Shown in pieces: positions 22,474 to 33,967 of a stretch of 64,000 nt of DNA. Below the pieces are notes generated by a model that worked only from the letters and a program-made list of their open reading frames with translations, made no database searches and was not told where the DNA came from. The stretch spans positions 31,868,973 to 31,932,972 of the forward strand of contig NC_089273.1 in the NCBI RefSeq assembly GCF_963678975.1. The letters are read 5' to 3'. This DNA is from Dysidea avara. Its lineage: Eukaryota > Porifera > Demospongiae > Dictyoceratida > Dysideidae. Numbering within the stretch: the first letter of the stretch is position 1; every line of letters starts with the position of its first letter. The position numbers and the translations under genes are program-made.

Positions 22474-22967
22474 CAGTGTTGGGAGTAACGCGTTACGTAA
22501 TATTATTGCTTTTGTGGTAACTAAGTAATATAACGAAATACGCTATAAAAACATGTAATATAACTCAAGTTACTTTACTTACAAATGTAACGCATTACCT
22601 AAGTAATATAGTTACTGTAACGAGTTATTATGTAATATTATTACTACAAGTAACGAAGTTACTAATCTTGTTAGTAATCCACTGAGTAATGCCTAGCCAC
22701 AACAAAGTAATGAAGCCTACTGAATGAAGCTTATTCACCAGCTTCTTACTTATAACCAAGATTTGCACATTGTCCAACACTGCAATCATGTCACGTGATA
22801 AAGTGGTAGTTTCACACGAGACAACTTAAGGCTGTGGACACAAAGTAATATAATATGTAATATTATTATAGTTACTTTATTTTATGGGTAATATGTAACT
22901 GTAACTAAATAGTTCAGTTGCAAGTAATATGTAACTAGTTACTTTTAAAGTAACTTGCCCAACACTG
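22474..22967. mobile_element. hAT-like MITE, 'gttgggagtaac' family (copy in duplicate 2)
   Basis: A 494-bp element with the same ends and the same 8-bp flanks CTTGTTAA (22466-22473, 22968-22975) as 6705-7203. It is at the orthologous position in the duplicate and is therefore older than the duplication. Confidence 0.9.
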
Positions 22968-23209
22968 CTTGTTAAGATCATGTGATCCTTTATGTCAGCT
23001 CACACAATGCATTCGTCAACTGATGGACAATAGCTTGGAATTTAAAAAAATGCATCCATAAACATTTGAGTACCCATGTGTAATTTTCATAGCATTTGTC
23101 TAGGTATTGGACATCATCTTTCATATATATCTCTTCAACATTTTTTCCCATATACAATATATCAATATCATACAATACAGTAGTATTGTATATAAATTAG
23201 GGTTGGACT

Positions 23210-23712
23210 TTTCTGGCCAAAATTTTCACCCTAAAACCAGCCTTACAATACCTTCATGGCACCTTGGCAGTATCGCTTAGGTATAACCAAGCCCAAAAGT
23301 GCCTTCAGTATGACCTGAAATATTTCCAAAAAGTTACTACAAAATTTTAAAAAATTATTTAGCAGAATTTTATATACTGACTGACTTACTGACTAATTCC
23401 CTCAGACAAGCGCAACTTGATAATGGCTAAGGCTATAGGGTTGATGTTTTCTCTGTTCAACATTGCTTCATCCTGAGACATGCCTTTGGCATACCGCAGT
23501 ATGTACAAATGCATGCATCATGGACTTATCTTGTCCTCCTTTTTGTCCCATTTCTTTTTGTTGACAGCCCATGGTGTCAATTTGCAGTTGCGTGGCTTCC
23601 CTACGTTTGTAAACAGGAATTGTCAGAACCTTCCATGGTGACTGTAGAGACACTTCTTCCACTGTTCATTTGTAATGCTGTGAAACAGCCTGAGCATAGC
23701 TTGAAGTGAATC
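23210..23712. repeat. Dispersed repeat, copy in duplicate 2
   Basis: Duplicate of 7430-7930, carrying the same 'caccttggcagtatcg' and 'cataccgcagtatgtacaa' phrases. Open frames 23468-23662 (-) and 23509-23709 (+) are parts of the repeat. Confidence 0.65.
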
Positions 23713-23769
23713 ATAATGGTCACTTCACTTTCAAGTCAGCTGGGACGTGCATTCAGACAAAAACATTAA

Positions 23770-24588
23770 GGTGGCGGTTACCTGGAAGTCGTGGTTTTTG
23801 AAGCCGTTGCAAACGAAGCCATACTTCCTGCCACAAAAATTTATTTATTGCGTGATGTGATTAGTGTTTACGTTATAATTAAAATGGCAGCTGCACGTAC
23901 TAAGGCCCATTGCCTTGCAACAAGAAGAAATTTGTTGCTATTGTGCGAGTATTATTAAAGAAGACATTCACTAAAGTAAGTAGAGTAGTTTAGATGCTTT
24001 GTTTACGGGGATTCGGGTGGTTCGCGTGAAACTTAGGCGACATACGTCATTTCTGGTTTTGTATGGTATGTTAAAGTGTTAGTACAACTTTCTGCGTCAG
24101 TTTTTTCTTGTATACTAGTGAGGGAGACCTCTGTATTAATGTAAAATAAGCGATTGCTTATTGTAGTAGGGCCGCATGTTGAGAAAAAAAGATTTTGTAC
24201 TGCCTGTCGATGGTACAGCAGGTTTTAGGTCCCTTCGGGGTGGCCAAAAGGGTTTCAAAATCCCGTAGCTGTGTTTCAACCTGGCATAGGCTAAAGTTGT
24301 GTTGATTGCAACCTGCTTATGCTGCTAAAGAATAGATTACACGTTTTACTTCGCCATAATGTGCAACAAGCTTTGCATAAACTGACGCTGAAAATATTTT
24401 TGCATGCTCTTACAATCGGCTCTATAGCATTATAGTTCAGCATCTAATGGCTGTACAAATCATCATGTAGGTAGAGGAAGAGCTGGTCTACAATGTAGCG
24501 GTGTTTGCTTTCGCGTAGCTCTACAAATGCATTCACAACTGAATTTTAAAAATATCCTTCAACCGGAAATTGTGAGGTAACCGCCACC
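23770..24588. mobile_element. TTAA-flanked element (piggyBac/Kolobok-like, non-autonomous)
   Basis: An 819-bp insertion private to duplicate 2. The empty site in copy 1 is 'aaacattaactttgg' (about 8000). Ends GGTGGCGGTTACC and its exact reverse complement GGTAACCGCCACC, flanked by TTAA (23766-23769, 24589-24592). TTAA targets are typical of piggyBac and Kolobok elements. No transposase is present. The interior is noticeably richer in G+C than its surroundings. Confidence 0.85.
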
Positions 24589-24654
24589 TTAACTTTGGTG
24601 CTTCCTTTCTGTTGATGTGGTAGTCACCTCTCATAATAAAGTTACACAAGTATA

Positions 24655-24885
24655 AGGAAAGATTAGGAATTTTAAGTTTAACTATAATAGGGATTGTAGA
24701 AAAAGTAAGGAAACAAGGGAGGTTGCCTACACCTGCAGATATACCAGTAGACGTTTAATTGTTAATTCAGTCATGGGTATAGACTATTTTATAGGGATTA
24801 AATGTCCACTAGTATATCTGCAGCCTCCCTTGTTTCCCTACTTTTTATCTATCTTAAAATTCCTAAATTTACCTTAAAATAAAGC
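24655..24885. repeat. Fold-back element, full copy
   Basis: The left arm 'aaacaagggaggttgccta...ctgcagatatacc' pairs with the right arm '...agtatatctgcagcctcccttgtttcc'. Arms are about 100 bp with a short spacer near 24765-24790. Only the left arm (8088-8160) exists at the corresponding place in duplicate copy 1, where the NLR exon begins instead. Confidence 0.75.
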
Positions 24886-25402
24886 CACAAAAACCAGAAT
24901 ACTATATTTGTATGTAGCCACAGGAATATTGTACCTGCTATCAATGACACAGTCTTTTTCAAATCTGCAGACATTTTAGGAGTGAAATACTTTTTAGTTA
25001 TATAATAAATATTAGCCTAAAATATGCTGGCTTTGATTTTCCATGCGTGGTAACAAAGCCCGAGAAATCCACATCAATCCAAGATCTGTATACACCATTA
25101 CATCGCCATGAGCCCATGTCATCACAATATAGGTCTTTGATTCACCCAAGTTTTGAAATATTGACAACAAAAGCAGCACTGTGCTCAACATTAGCAGGCT
25201 GCATTTGACAAATCTTTCCATTATTTAGTTCAGGCCAGGGTCTATCAAAATGTTTACTACTTCTTGTGTATCAAATCTTGTACTGCTCCGTGAATATACT
25301 GGCAATTTATGATTTCCATTATAATAATCATCTTTAGGAGATTGCTTCACAGTAGATACAACCTTCCTAAATGAATCATTCGCAGTTTAAAAGACCAATA
25401 AC
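24886..25402. other. Intergenic, nothing recognised
   Basis: AT-rich. A short minus-strand open frame (25012-25221) shows no domain and no splice context that would support it. Confidence 0.4.
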
Positions 25403-25410
25403 ATTAGAAC

Positions 25411-25847
25411 TAGGCCTGAGCCTATTATGCTTTTGAAATTGCCTATTATGCTTTTGAGCATTGCTCTAAAATTTCCCCTATTATGCTCCAATTATGCCCA
25501 GTTGTGTACCATTATGCTCCAAATATGGTCATATAAAATTGTGTCTTGACTGCTCTATTAGAGTACCTAATGCATCTGTGAACGTTCTATTAGGATATTT
25601 CATTATGCGGTGACTGTTCTATTAGAGTATATCGATCTTCAACTAATCTTTTCTTCACAACGTAGCTGTAAATCTGATTTTTATCCTGTTTGCACACTAT
25701 CCCATTCTGCAACATGCAAAATAGGCAGAGTTTCAGCTTCTCACATAACCAATACACAAAATTTTTGCCTAATATGCTGGCATTATGCTGATGCTTTTGG
25801 CTTCGTATTACGCCCCAAATTATGCTGGCATAATCGGCGCAGGCCTA
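25411..25847. mobile_element. hAT-like miniature element, 'gcataatagg' family
   Basis: A 437-bp element with ends TAGGCCTGAGCCTATTATGC and (reverse) TAGGCCTGCGCCGATTATGC. Flanked by the exact 8-bp duplication ATTAGAAC (25403-25410, 25848-25855). The interior includes 'gactgctctattagagta' and 'gactgttctattagagtata', as in MITE B. Confidence 0.9.
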
Positions 25848-25855
25848 ATTAGAAC

Positions 25856-26842
25856 AACAAAATATTCCATACACATAACTTTTATGTGACCACTGAGCAA
25901 AGCACGTATTTTCTTAATTTTTTATGATTTCTTTGTTGTCTAAAGAGAAAGAACAATGGCTTGTTAAAGTTTCAGCCTTTCAATTGCTGTGCAAAAACAA
26001 CTTGCAGGTGCTTATTTATTCAATCATGACTCCTGAGTGCAACAGTTTATGAAGATACAACTTGTCTCATTCTGTTCACCACGAATGGGGAATTCATACA
26101 ATCTAAGTTGTTGAAAAATGTAACTACATTGTCAGCCTTTTTGCTCACTGCGACAAACAAGGGTGTAGCTATGTAGGCTAAATACTGTACAAACAAACAT
26201 GTGCAACTCACAATTGTCTTACGGTAAAGAAAAATAATTTTTATATTATACTCTCTATGATGAGGCAAATTTAGTGGTATATAACTTTATGTACCACTCT
26301 GCATGGGCAGTTTAATAGTACAGCCAGTGCCATAATTTGTATATGGCACTGTTGCAGACTGCAGTGAGTGCATTATAAGGTTTTGTAGACTGCAACGAGT
26401 GCATTATGAGTTATATTGCACCTACCGCAGTACACAGATATTGCACTGGCTGCGGTTTAGTACACCATTGCACAAGTGCCGGCAGCCGAGAACGCTACAA
26501 CACCTCACCTAATAGGTGGAAAGACACCTCACAGATCACTCGAATTCTTTTATAGCCTGACAAGTAAAAGTTGATTGTAGGCCATAACATCACCAATACG
26601 TATGATGTTTACCAAGCAGCCAATGGCAATCAAAAAAACCAATGTGGTGGCAACAACTCTAGTCTAGTTATATATATAAATGTCTTATACACCTTACTAG
26701 TCTGGTGCCATCTGAGTCCAGATTAAACCGCAGCACTTTGACAATGGCTCAATAAAACTATTATATTCTAAATAATACTCACCATTATGTTTGATTGTGG
26801 CAACCAGTTTTTGTCATGCCACCACATTCAAGTTTAGCCAGT
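25856..26842. other. Intergenic, nothing recognised
   Basis: Contains a local repeat near 26370-26415 ('gactgcagtgagtgcattat' and 'gactgcaacgagtgcattat'). No coding exon is supported. Confidence 0.4.
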
Positions 26843-26845
26843 GTA

Positions 26846-27173
26846 CACTGTGAAAAATGAGGGATATAAGATGGTATTTCCAGTGGCTTATTGAATGCAA
26901 AAAAGCTTGATATAACCTGTAGTATACTAACAATCACATGTAAGGCTTTAGTTAATGTGTTAAACATACTGAAACCACATATGTGATGGTATAGTGTGGG
27001 AGTTATATTAGATATAAGCTAATGTGGTAAATAAACTGAAACCATATATGCAATAGTATAGTATGGATTATACTAAAGTATACAATGAGTATAATAAAGG
27101 ATTTATATTAAGCCTTATTTGTATTCAATAAGCCACTGGAAATACCATATTATATCCCACCTTTTTCACAGTG
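26846..27173. mobile_element. CACTG-ended miniature element
   Basis: A 328-bp element whose ends are inverted repeats of about 55 bp: left CACTGTGAAAAATGAGGGAT, right (reverse) CACTGTGAAAAAGGTGGGAT, continuing through 'ggtatttccagtggcttatt'. Flanked by GTA (26843-26845, 27174-27176). Same end type and duplication length as MITE A, consistent with CACTA/EnSpm-like elements. The interior has a local repeat ('aaactgaaaccacatatg', 'aaactgaaaccatatatg'). Confidence 0.82.
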
Positions 27174-27176
27174 GTA

Positions 27177-28104
27177 GATAGTAAGAATTAGACTAGTATT
27201 GTTTAGTAGTTAGGTTTTGTTTATCCAAACCGTCTATTAGCTGCTTTTTTCGTTCGAGAAAATCACGGGCGATTGAGTGATCATGTATGTTGAGCACTAC
27301 ATAATGAGAGTCGAACAGATGCAGATTAGTGCTATAGACCATAGCATACTAGCTTTCAATATCTCAGATGGCTGAGATATTGTAGAGGCATATGGTAGAG
27401 AAACGTCACCACAGCGTTTGGCTCTGTCAACCACAATCAATATTAGAAACCTGGTCTTTATAAGAGGTGAACTGTCTTGTGAGACTCTCCCCACCCATTA
27501 GGTGAGTGATACATAACAGTTATACAATGTGCACTTGTGTTCTGCCTGTATAAATGCACTCGTACCCCTTGTATAACTATATTAAAAAATTGAGTTGTGT
27601 TTTACTCTTTGCTAAAAGCAATAACAAAACATGTGTAAAATTATTTTTGTAGTACATAAATATGCTCAATGCATTATGCTTCAAAAACAGAATTTCACTC
27701 AGTGGATCACATATGACAACCATATTGTAGCTATATAATAAACTATGTCATGGTCAAATTGGCAAATATTGTGAACCATAACTATTAACTAAAGCAAATC
27801 TACTGGAGACATATAACATTTTAGAATTACAGTATTATGTACACATATGTGACTAGAACTTTCATTCTACATTCCACCTGAGTAGGTTCAAGATATACCT
27901 AGATGCTAATCTCAGGTAGTAAGCCGTTGTATGAAATTTTCACCAAAAAGAATTTAATACACTGTAGAGCATTCACTGTACTATTAATGTTCAACCATTT
28001 AAGGATATTATAATATAACCACAAGTGTTGACACTGGTGGTAGAGGGATGGGCATTATGTAATAGATGTAGCACAAGCAAAGCCTGAATACCCTGCATTA
28101 CAAC
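27177..28104. other. Intergenic, nothing recognised
   Basis: AT-rich with no supported exon or RNA gene. Open frames here are short and have no domain. Confidence 0.4.
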
Positions 28105-28259
28105 TACCGTATAGAGGGAAACTTTGGCATGGGGAAACTTTGGCGATTTGCTACAAATTCGCCAAAGTTTAACCTGCCAATTACTCGTAGCGCCTGAGAT
28201 TAGCATCTTCATAGCTACAGATTAAGCTTGGATTCGCCAAAGTTTCCCTCTATATGGTA
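28105..28259. mobile_element. Short 'taccgtatagagggaaa' MITE
   Basis: A 155-bp inverted-repeat element. TACCGTATAGAGGGAAACTT at the left and (reverse) TACCATATAGAGGGAAACTT at the right. 'cgccaaagttt' occurs again inside. Termini abut TA, so a TA duplication is possible but cannot be separated from the end sequence. Confidence 0.7.
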
Positions 28260-30039
28260 ATATGTAACACTTTCCATCTGTATCAAGCTGATAGCCTGCA
28301 CAAGGCAATCAATCACCTAAGCCACCCACTGGATATATTATATATGTACGCCTAAAAAAATCATCAGAAGATTCAGAGCTGTTCCAAACCTCCCACTGAG
28401 AACTTTGGTCAATTATTGAGTCCGGCAATTCTAAAAAAAAGAACAATCTTAAATATTTATAGGTTAATAAAAAAAAACTTTAAACACATTGCCTCGATGT
28501 CAGAGTTTTCTCCAGCAAAATAAAGTGGAGTGGTAAAATTGTCATTTTACTACCAACATCAAAGTCAATTTGTTAATTATATACATTCTTTTCACCACAT
28601 CATGTACAATAGCCTCTAATGATTATTCTAATAAATTAGTGCATACACTACCTTCGTGACGTATAAGGGAAAGCTATAACCAGCAATTGTAGCATCTTCA
28701 GCACAAGATGCATGCACACACCTACACACACACACACACACACACATGCAGTAAACAGCTTGAAAATGTTTGATGTCAATTACATGATATAATAATGGCT
28801 GACACCATGATAGTCTTGACTTGTGGTCAACAAATTAGCACATGTTAACAGAATAGTGTATGTGTGTTGTGTATGGGACCTCTTAATATTAGGCCAGTAA
28901 TTTTGCTCCATTTAAAGTACATCTAAAGCAGCACTACTACTGACTTGGATGACCTACTGACCCAGATCACCAAGAGCTACAATTTGGTCACTCTGCAGGC
29001 ATATCAAGCTATACCATAACTAAACTTTATAACTAACAATCAGTGTGTGCAGCATGGTTCAAAGTAAGCTCACAGACTACAACAGATTCGGTGTAAATGG
29101 GTGTGACTTTGTGCATACCTACAAACTTTACTAATATAAACTAACATACAGTAGCTGCATACTGATAGACAATTCTACGCATTCTCACTAAGTGGGCATG
29201 GCTCATAAAAGAAGCTAGTTGGCTACATGACTGAACTATTGACTTGTACAATAACTGTACATTTATAATAACCATGCATATAATTGTACAACACAACTGA
29301 TTATTGGGCATGGCTAAAATGGGTTGTGCATACCGTCAACAAACTGGGTTAATACAAATGGGTTGTGTATCACCGTCAACAAACTGTTTGATACGATACT
29401 GTACCTCGATACTACAATGAAGTCAAGGCTAGTATTGACTGGCATATTAGCTAACAATATCCAATTTATCTGTAACTTAAAGAGCTGACACCGATTCTAC
29501 ATTCACTGTGACAACTATGTATTCAGTAAGCTACAGTTTTATATTGATGTGACAATTACAGCTTGTTTACACTACAGGTCGCTCTGGATGAGATCGCTTC
29601 AGTTCGATCCAGTTTGATTTTTTTAGCACCATTTATACTACGAAGGCCAAACCCGCTCCAATCACCAAAAAAACTTAAACCCACAACCATAATTTTTATT
29701 AAAGTAGAGATTGTTGATGGAGTTAAAGGATCTGTGTGCTCTGTTATCGTAAAGTTAGTAGGCACAATAAAGTTTTCAGTGTTGGCGACAACCTCTCAAA
29801 TCTATGGAGTTAGTTAACTGTTCATTCGCACGCGTACCTGTTTGTTTTTGAGTCCTTTTGTTGTTTTTGAGGCTGGCCTTCCATATTGTCCCCTAAATAC
29901 TTCGCTGTTGCTTCATTTCGTCTTTACAGTTCCCATTTTAGCTGTAGTTCTCCGTATCTTTATCCCGCTTATTAGAGCCAAATCGAACTGCATGTTTGCA
30001 ACTATTTATACTGGGTGAGTAGTGCAAACTAGTTATATC
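28260..30039. other. Intergenic with a CA microsatellite
   Basis: A CA run lies at about 28725-28745. A duplicated phrase ('gggttgtgcataccgtcaac' / 'gggttgtgtatcaccgtcaac') lies near 29320-29385. An 84-codon open frame (29563-29817) has no recognisable domain. I support no gene here. Confidence 0.4.
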
Positions 30040-32146
30040 ATCTTGAATTGAACAAATCATCCTGTAGAACAAATCATCTTGTAGAGAACTCAGCTACAAA
30101 CAAATATGCCCTGTAAAAAGATCAGCTAGAAGAAGTTACCTTGTAGCGAGTTCAGCTACAAAAAAACCACTATGTAGAGAGTTCAGCTGCAAACAAATCA
30201 CCCAGTAGAAAGTTCAGCTATGAACAGATCACCCTGTTGAGAGTTCAGTTAGAAACAAGTCATCCTGTAGAGAGATCAGCTAGAAGTATCACCATGTAGA
30301 GAGTTCAGCTACAAACAAATCACCCTGTAGAGAGATCAGCTAGAAGAAGTCACCTTGTAGAGAGTTCAGCTATAAAGAAACCACCATGTAGAGAGTTCAG
30401 CTGCAAACAAATCATTTGTAGAGAGTTCAGCTAGAAACAAATCACCCTGTAGAGAGATCAGCTAGAAACAAGTCACCCTGTAGAGAGTTCAGCTAGAAGA
30501 AGTCACATTGTAGAGAGTTCAGCTACAAAGAAGCTACCATGTAGAGAGTTCAGCTGCAAACAAATCACCCTGTTGAGAACTCTGCTACAAACAAATATGT
30601 CCTGTAAAAAGATCAGCTAGGATAAGTTACCTTGTAGAGAGGTCAGCTACAAATAAACCACCATGTAGAGAGTTCAGCTGCAAACAAATCACCCAGTAGA
30701 AAGTTCAGCTATGAACAGATCACCCTGTAGAGAGTTCAGTTAGAAACAAGTCATCCTGTAGAGAGATCAGCTACAAACAAATCACCCTGTAGAGAGATCA
30801 GCTAGAAGAAGTCACCTTGTAGAGAGTTCAGCTATAAAGAAACTACCATGTAGAGAGTTCAGCTGCAAACAAATCCCCTGTAGAGAGTTCAGCTAGAAAC
30901 AAGTCACCCTGTAGAGAGATCAGCTACAAACAAATCACCCTGTAGAGAGATCAGCTAGAAGAAGTCACCTTGTAGAGAGTTCAGCTATAAAGAAACTACC
31001 ATGTAGAGAGTTCAGCTGCAAACAAATCCCCTGTAGAGAGTTCAGCTAGAAACAAGTCACCCTGTAGAGAGATCAGCTACAAACAAATCACCCTGTAGAG
31101 AGATCAGCTAGAAGAAGTCACCTTGTAGAGAGTTCAGCTATAAAGAAACCACCATGTAGAGAGTTCAGCTACAAAGAAACTACCATGTAGAGAGTTCAGC
31201 TGCAAACAAATCACCCTGTAGAGAACTCAGCTACAAACAAATCGCCCTGTAGAAAGATCAGCTAGAAGAAGTTACCTTGTATGGAGTTCAGCTACGAACA
31301 TATCACCCTGTAGAGAGTTCAGCTACAAACAAATCACCCTGTAGAGAGTTCAGTTACAAAGAAACTACCATGTAGAGAGTTCAGCTGCAAACAAATCACC
31401 CTGTAGAGAGATCAGTTAGAAGAAATCACCTTGTAGAGAGTTCAGCTACAAAGAAACCATTATGTAGAGAGTTCAGCTGCAAAAAAATCAATCAATCTGT
31501 AGAGAGTTCAGCTAGAAGAAGTCACCTTGTAGAGAGTTCAGCTGCAAAGAAATCACCCTGTAGAGAATTCAGGTACAAACAAATCACCCTGTAGAAAGAT
31601 CAGCTATAATAGAAGAAGTTACCTTGTAGAGAGTTCAGCTACAAAGAAACCTACAAGGAAGAGAGTTCAGCTGCAAACAAATCACCTGTAGAGAGTTCAG
31701 CTAGAAACAAGTCACCCTGTAGAGAGATCAGCTGGAAACAAGTCACCCTGTAGAGAGTTCAGCTAGAAGAAGTCACATTGTAGAGAGTTCAGCTACAAAG
31801 AAACTACCCTGTAGAGAACTCAGCTACAAACAAATCGCCCTGTAGAAAGATCAGCTAGAAGAAGTTACCTTGTAGGGAGTTCAGCTACAAACAAATCACC
31901 CTGTAGAGAGTTCAGCTACAAAGAAATCATCATGTAGAGAGTTCAGCTGTAAAGCAAATCATCCTGTAGAGAGTTCAGCTATGAAAAGATCACCCTGTAG
32001 AGAGTTCAGCTAGAGTCAAGTCACCCTGTAGAGAGAATCCTGTAAAGAGTTCATCTACGTACAAGCAAATCACCCTGTAGAGAGTTCAACTACATTTCAA
32101 GTCACCCAGTAGAGAGATCAGCTGCAAATTATCCTGTGGGGATTAA
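30040..32146. repeat. Satellite array, about 30-bp monomers with 153-bp higher-order repeat
   Basis: About 70 tandem monomers of the type 'gtagagagttcagctacaaa' + 'caaatcaccct'. Monomer variants differ at fixed positions ('gagatcagctagaagaagtc', 'gttcagctataaagaaac'). Between about 30720 and 31150 the variant order repeats every 153 bp: the deletion variant 'aaatcccctg' is at 30871 and again at 31024. This indicates a five-monomer higher-order repeat. Non-coding. Confidence 0.93.
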
Positions 32147-32169
32147 TTGACATGTAATAAATATATGCG

Positions 32170-32170
<1 letters not shown>

Positions 32171-32204
<34 letters not shown>
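32171..32204. repeat. TA microsatellite
   Basis: About 17 uninterrupted TA dinucleotides just after the satellite array. Confidence 0.95.
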
Positions 32205-32208
<4 letters not shown>

Positions 32209-32311
32209 GTACATTTACTGATAAAATCAGAATGAGTTAAAGTATTTATAAAATCTGCTTCATCTTTTCCCTGTGGTAAAGAAAAAAATATAGGTTTAAA
32301 AGCCTTGGGAT

Positions 32312-32667
32312 TAGAGGTGTGCGATTATCTAGATATATTCGATTATCGAGATATCATAAGACTTATCGAGATAAGGATGATAGGTTTATTAATCTAGATA
32401 ATAGTAAACTTCCGTAAATTATTTGTATACTTGATGGTATAGGCACCTCCTGGGGGCCCCAACTCTCCTACCACTTGGGAACAGTGTTAAGAGAACATTA
32501 TTCACTTTTTTATAGTCTTCAAATTTCAATTTGCTTACGTTACTGGTTACAATATTGGCAGTTTACTAAAATAAATAAATGCTTCAGTTATCGAGATATG
32601 TTAGATAATCGAGATAAGTTCAAAGGAAATATCGAGATATGTCTAATTTAGTCATCGCACACCTCTA
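32312..32667. mobile_element. hAT-like miniature element ('tagaggtgtgcgatta')
   Basis: A 356-bp element with ends TAGAGGTGTGCGATTA and (reverse) TAGAGGTGTGCGATGA, flanked by the 8-bp duplication CTTGGGAT (32304-32311, 32668-32675). The interior repeats 'ttatcgagata' in both orientations. It interrupts the sequence joining the satellite to the fold-back element. The related block at 33600-33660 lacks it. Confidence 0.9.
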
Positions 32668-32679
32668 CTTGGGATATAC

Positions 32680-33023
32680 AAATACAAAAAGAAGTGAAAT
32701 GTAATCAAAAACAGCCAAGCTGTAAAAAAAGGGTTGTGCCCTTGAAAAGGCTATGGTGAAAAAAGATGTGAAATCCAAGGTGGCGGCCAAGAAATGGTTG
32801 TGATGGTAGGTTAATGGTGAAAATTTTAATAACGAAAATTCAGGTGAATTTTGTGCCAATACCAAGCGGCACCAAATTCACCTGAATTGTCGTTATTAAA
32901 ATTTTACCATTAACCTACCATCACAGCCATTTCTTGGCCGCCACCTTGGATTTCACATCTTTTTTCACCACAGCCTTTTCAAGGGCCACACCCTTTTTAT
33001 TACAGCTTGGCTGTTTTTGATTA
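32680..33023. repeat. Fold-back element 1 beside the satellite
   Basis: Arms of about 160 bp. 'taatcaaaaacagccaagct' at 32701 pairs with 'agcttggctgtttttgatta' at 33005, and the pairing runs through 'gatgtgaaatccaaggtgg' to a short centre near 32860-32870. A close relative is at 33660-33967. Confidence 0.88.
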
Positions 33024-33204
33024 GATAGCTAGGTACATGAAGCAATGTAAAGATAATATTTAGCAGGTCAAGCAGTACTTTTCAACTACAAACAAAAGCT
33101 GAGCAGGCAGATTACTTCTACTTCTTAATACTACTTCCTTCTATTTCTACTAATTCCTTCCTTCTTCTTCTACTTGCTAATCTACTTCCTATTTCATACA
33201 AATT

Positions 33205-33480
33205 TAATTTGTAGTCCAGGTCAAGCAGTACTTTTCGACTACAAATAAATCACACTGGAGAGAGATCAGCAGAAACAAATCACTCTGTAGTGAGTTCAGC
33301 TACAAATTAAACAAATCACCTTGTAAAGAGATCAGCTAGAAACAAGTAACCCTCTAGAGAGAATCCTGTGTAGAGTTCAGCTACAAGCAAATCACCCTGT
33401 AGAGATTTCAGCTACATTTCAAGTCCCTTAGTAGTGAGATCAGCTGTGAACAAGTTATCCAGTAGGGAATAATAGACATG
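33205..33480. repeat. Short second block of the 30-bp satellite
   Basis: About eight diverged monomers ('gagagatcagcagaaacaaa', 'gttcagctacaagcaaatc'). They are followed by the same downstream sequence (TA-poor spacer, 'tgataaaat...aatctgct', 'cctgtggtaaagaaaaa') that follows the main array at 32220-32290. So satellite end, spacer and fold-back element were copied as a block. Confidence 0.8.
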
Positions 33481-33659
33481 TAGTAAATATATGTATATGA
33501 TTTGTATAATTACTGATAAAATTAAAAAAACAAAGAACAGTTGAAGTATTAAAAATCTGCTTTGTCTTTTTATTCTTCCTGTGGTAAAGAAAAAGGATAG
33601 GTTAAAAAAGCCCCAAAGCCGGCCTATGGCTGGCTTTGGGGTATACAAATACAAAAAGA

Positions 33660-33967
33660 AGTGATATCTAATCAAAAATAACCAAGCCGTAAAAAAGGTG
33701 TAGCCCCTAAAAAGGCCATGGTTAAAAAAGATGTGAAATCCAAGGTGGTGGCCAAGAAATGGCTGTGATGGTAGGTTAATGGTAAAAATTTTAATAACGA
33801 CAATTCAGGTGAATTTGGTGCCGAAACACAAATTCACATGAATTGTTATTAAAATTTTTACCATAACAGCCATTTCTTGGCCGTCACCTTGGATTTTACA
33901 TTTTTTTCACCATGGCCTTTTTAGGGGCCACACCTTTTTTTACGGCTTGGCTGTTTTTGATTAGATA
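33660..33967. repeat. Fold-back element 2
   Basis: Same family as 32680-33023: arms start 'atctaatcaaaaataaccaa' and end 'ggctgtttttgattagat'. The centre is near 33820-33835 ('ggtgccgaaac'). Arms are slightly shorter and diverged. Confidence 0.85.

Larger units (their letters stand above)
16906..24729. repeat. Segmental duplication, copy 2 (right of the NLR gene)
   Basis: Co-linear with 959-8160 in the same orientation. Insertions private to this copy are 17312-17553, 17559-18003, 20465-22149 and 23770-24588. Shared insertion: 22474-22967. Homology stops at 'ggttgccta' (24721-24729), in the left arm of the fold-back element at 24655-24885. Direct copies on both sides make the NLR locus prone to deletion or duplication by unequal recombination. 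Confidence 0.9.

Noticed and set aside
959..24729. Whole region as one composite transposon carrying the NLR gene
   Set aside because: The flanking units are direct repeats, but no target duplication or matching outer ends were found at 959 and 24729, so only a segmental duplication is claimed.
30040..32146. Regularly spaced repeats that look like a CRISPR array
   Set aside because: The repeats are tandem with no unique spacers, monomers vary, and the context is a eukaryotic genome with introns. It is a satellite.
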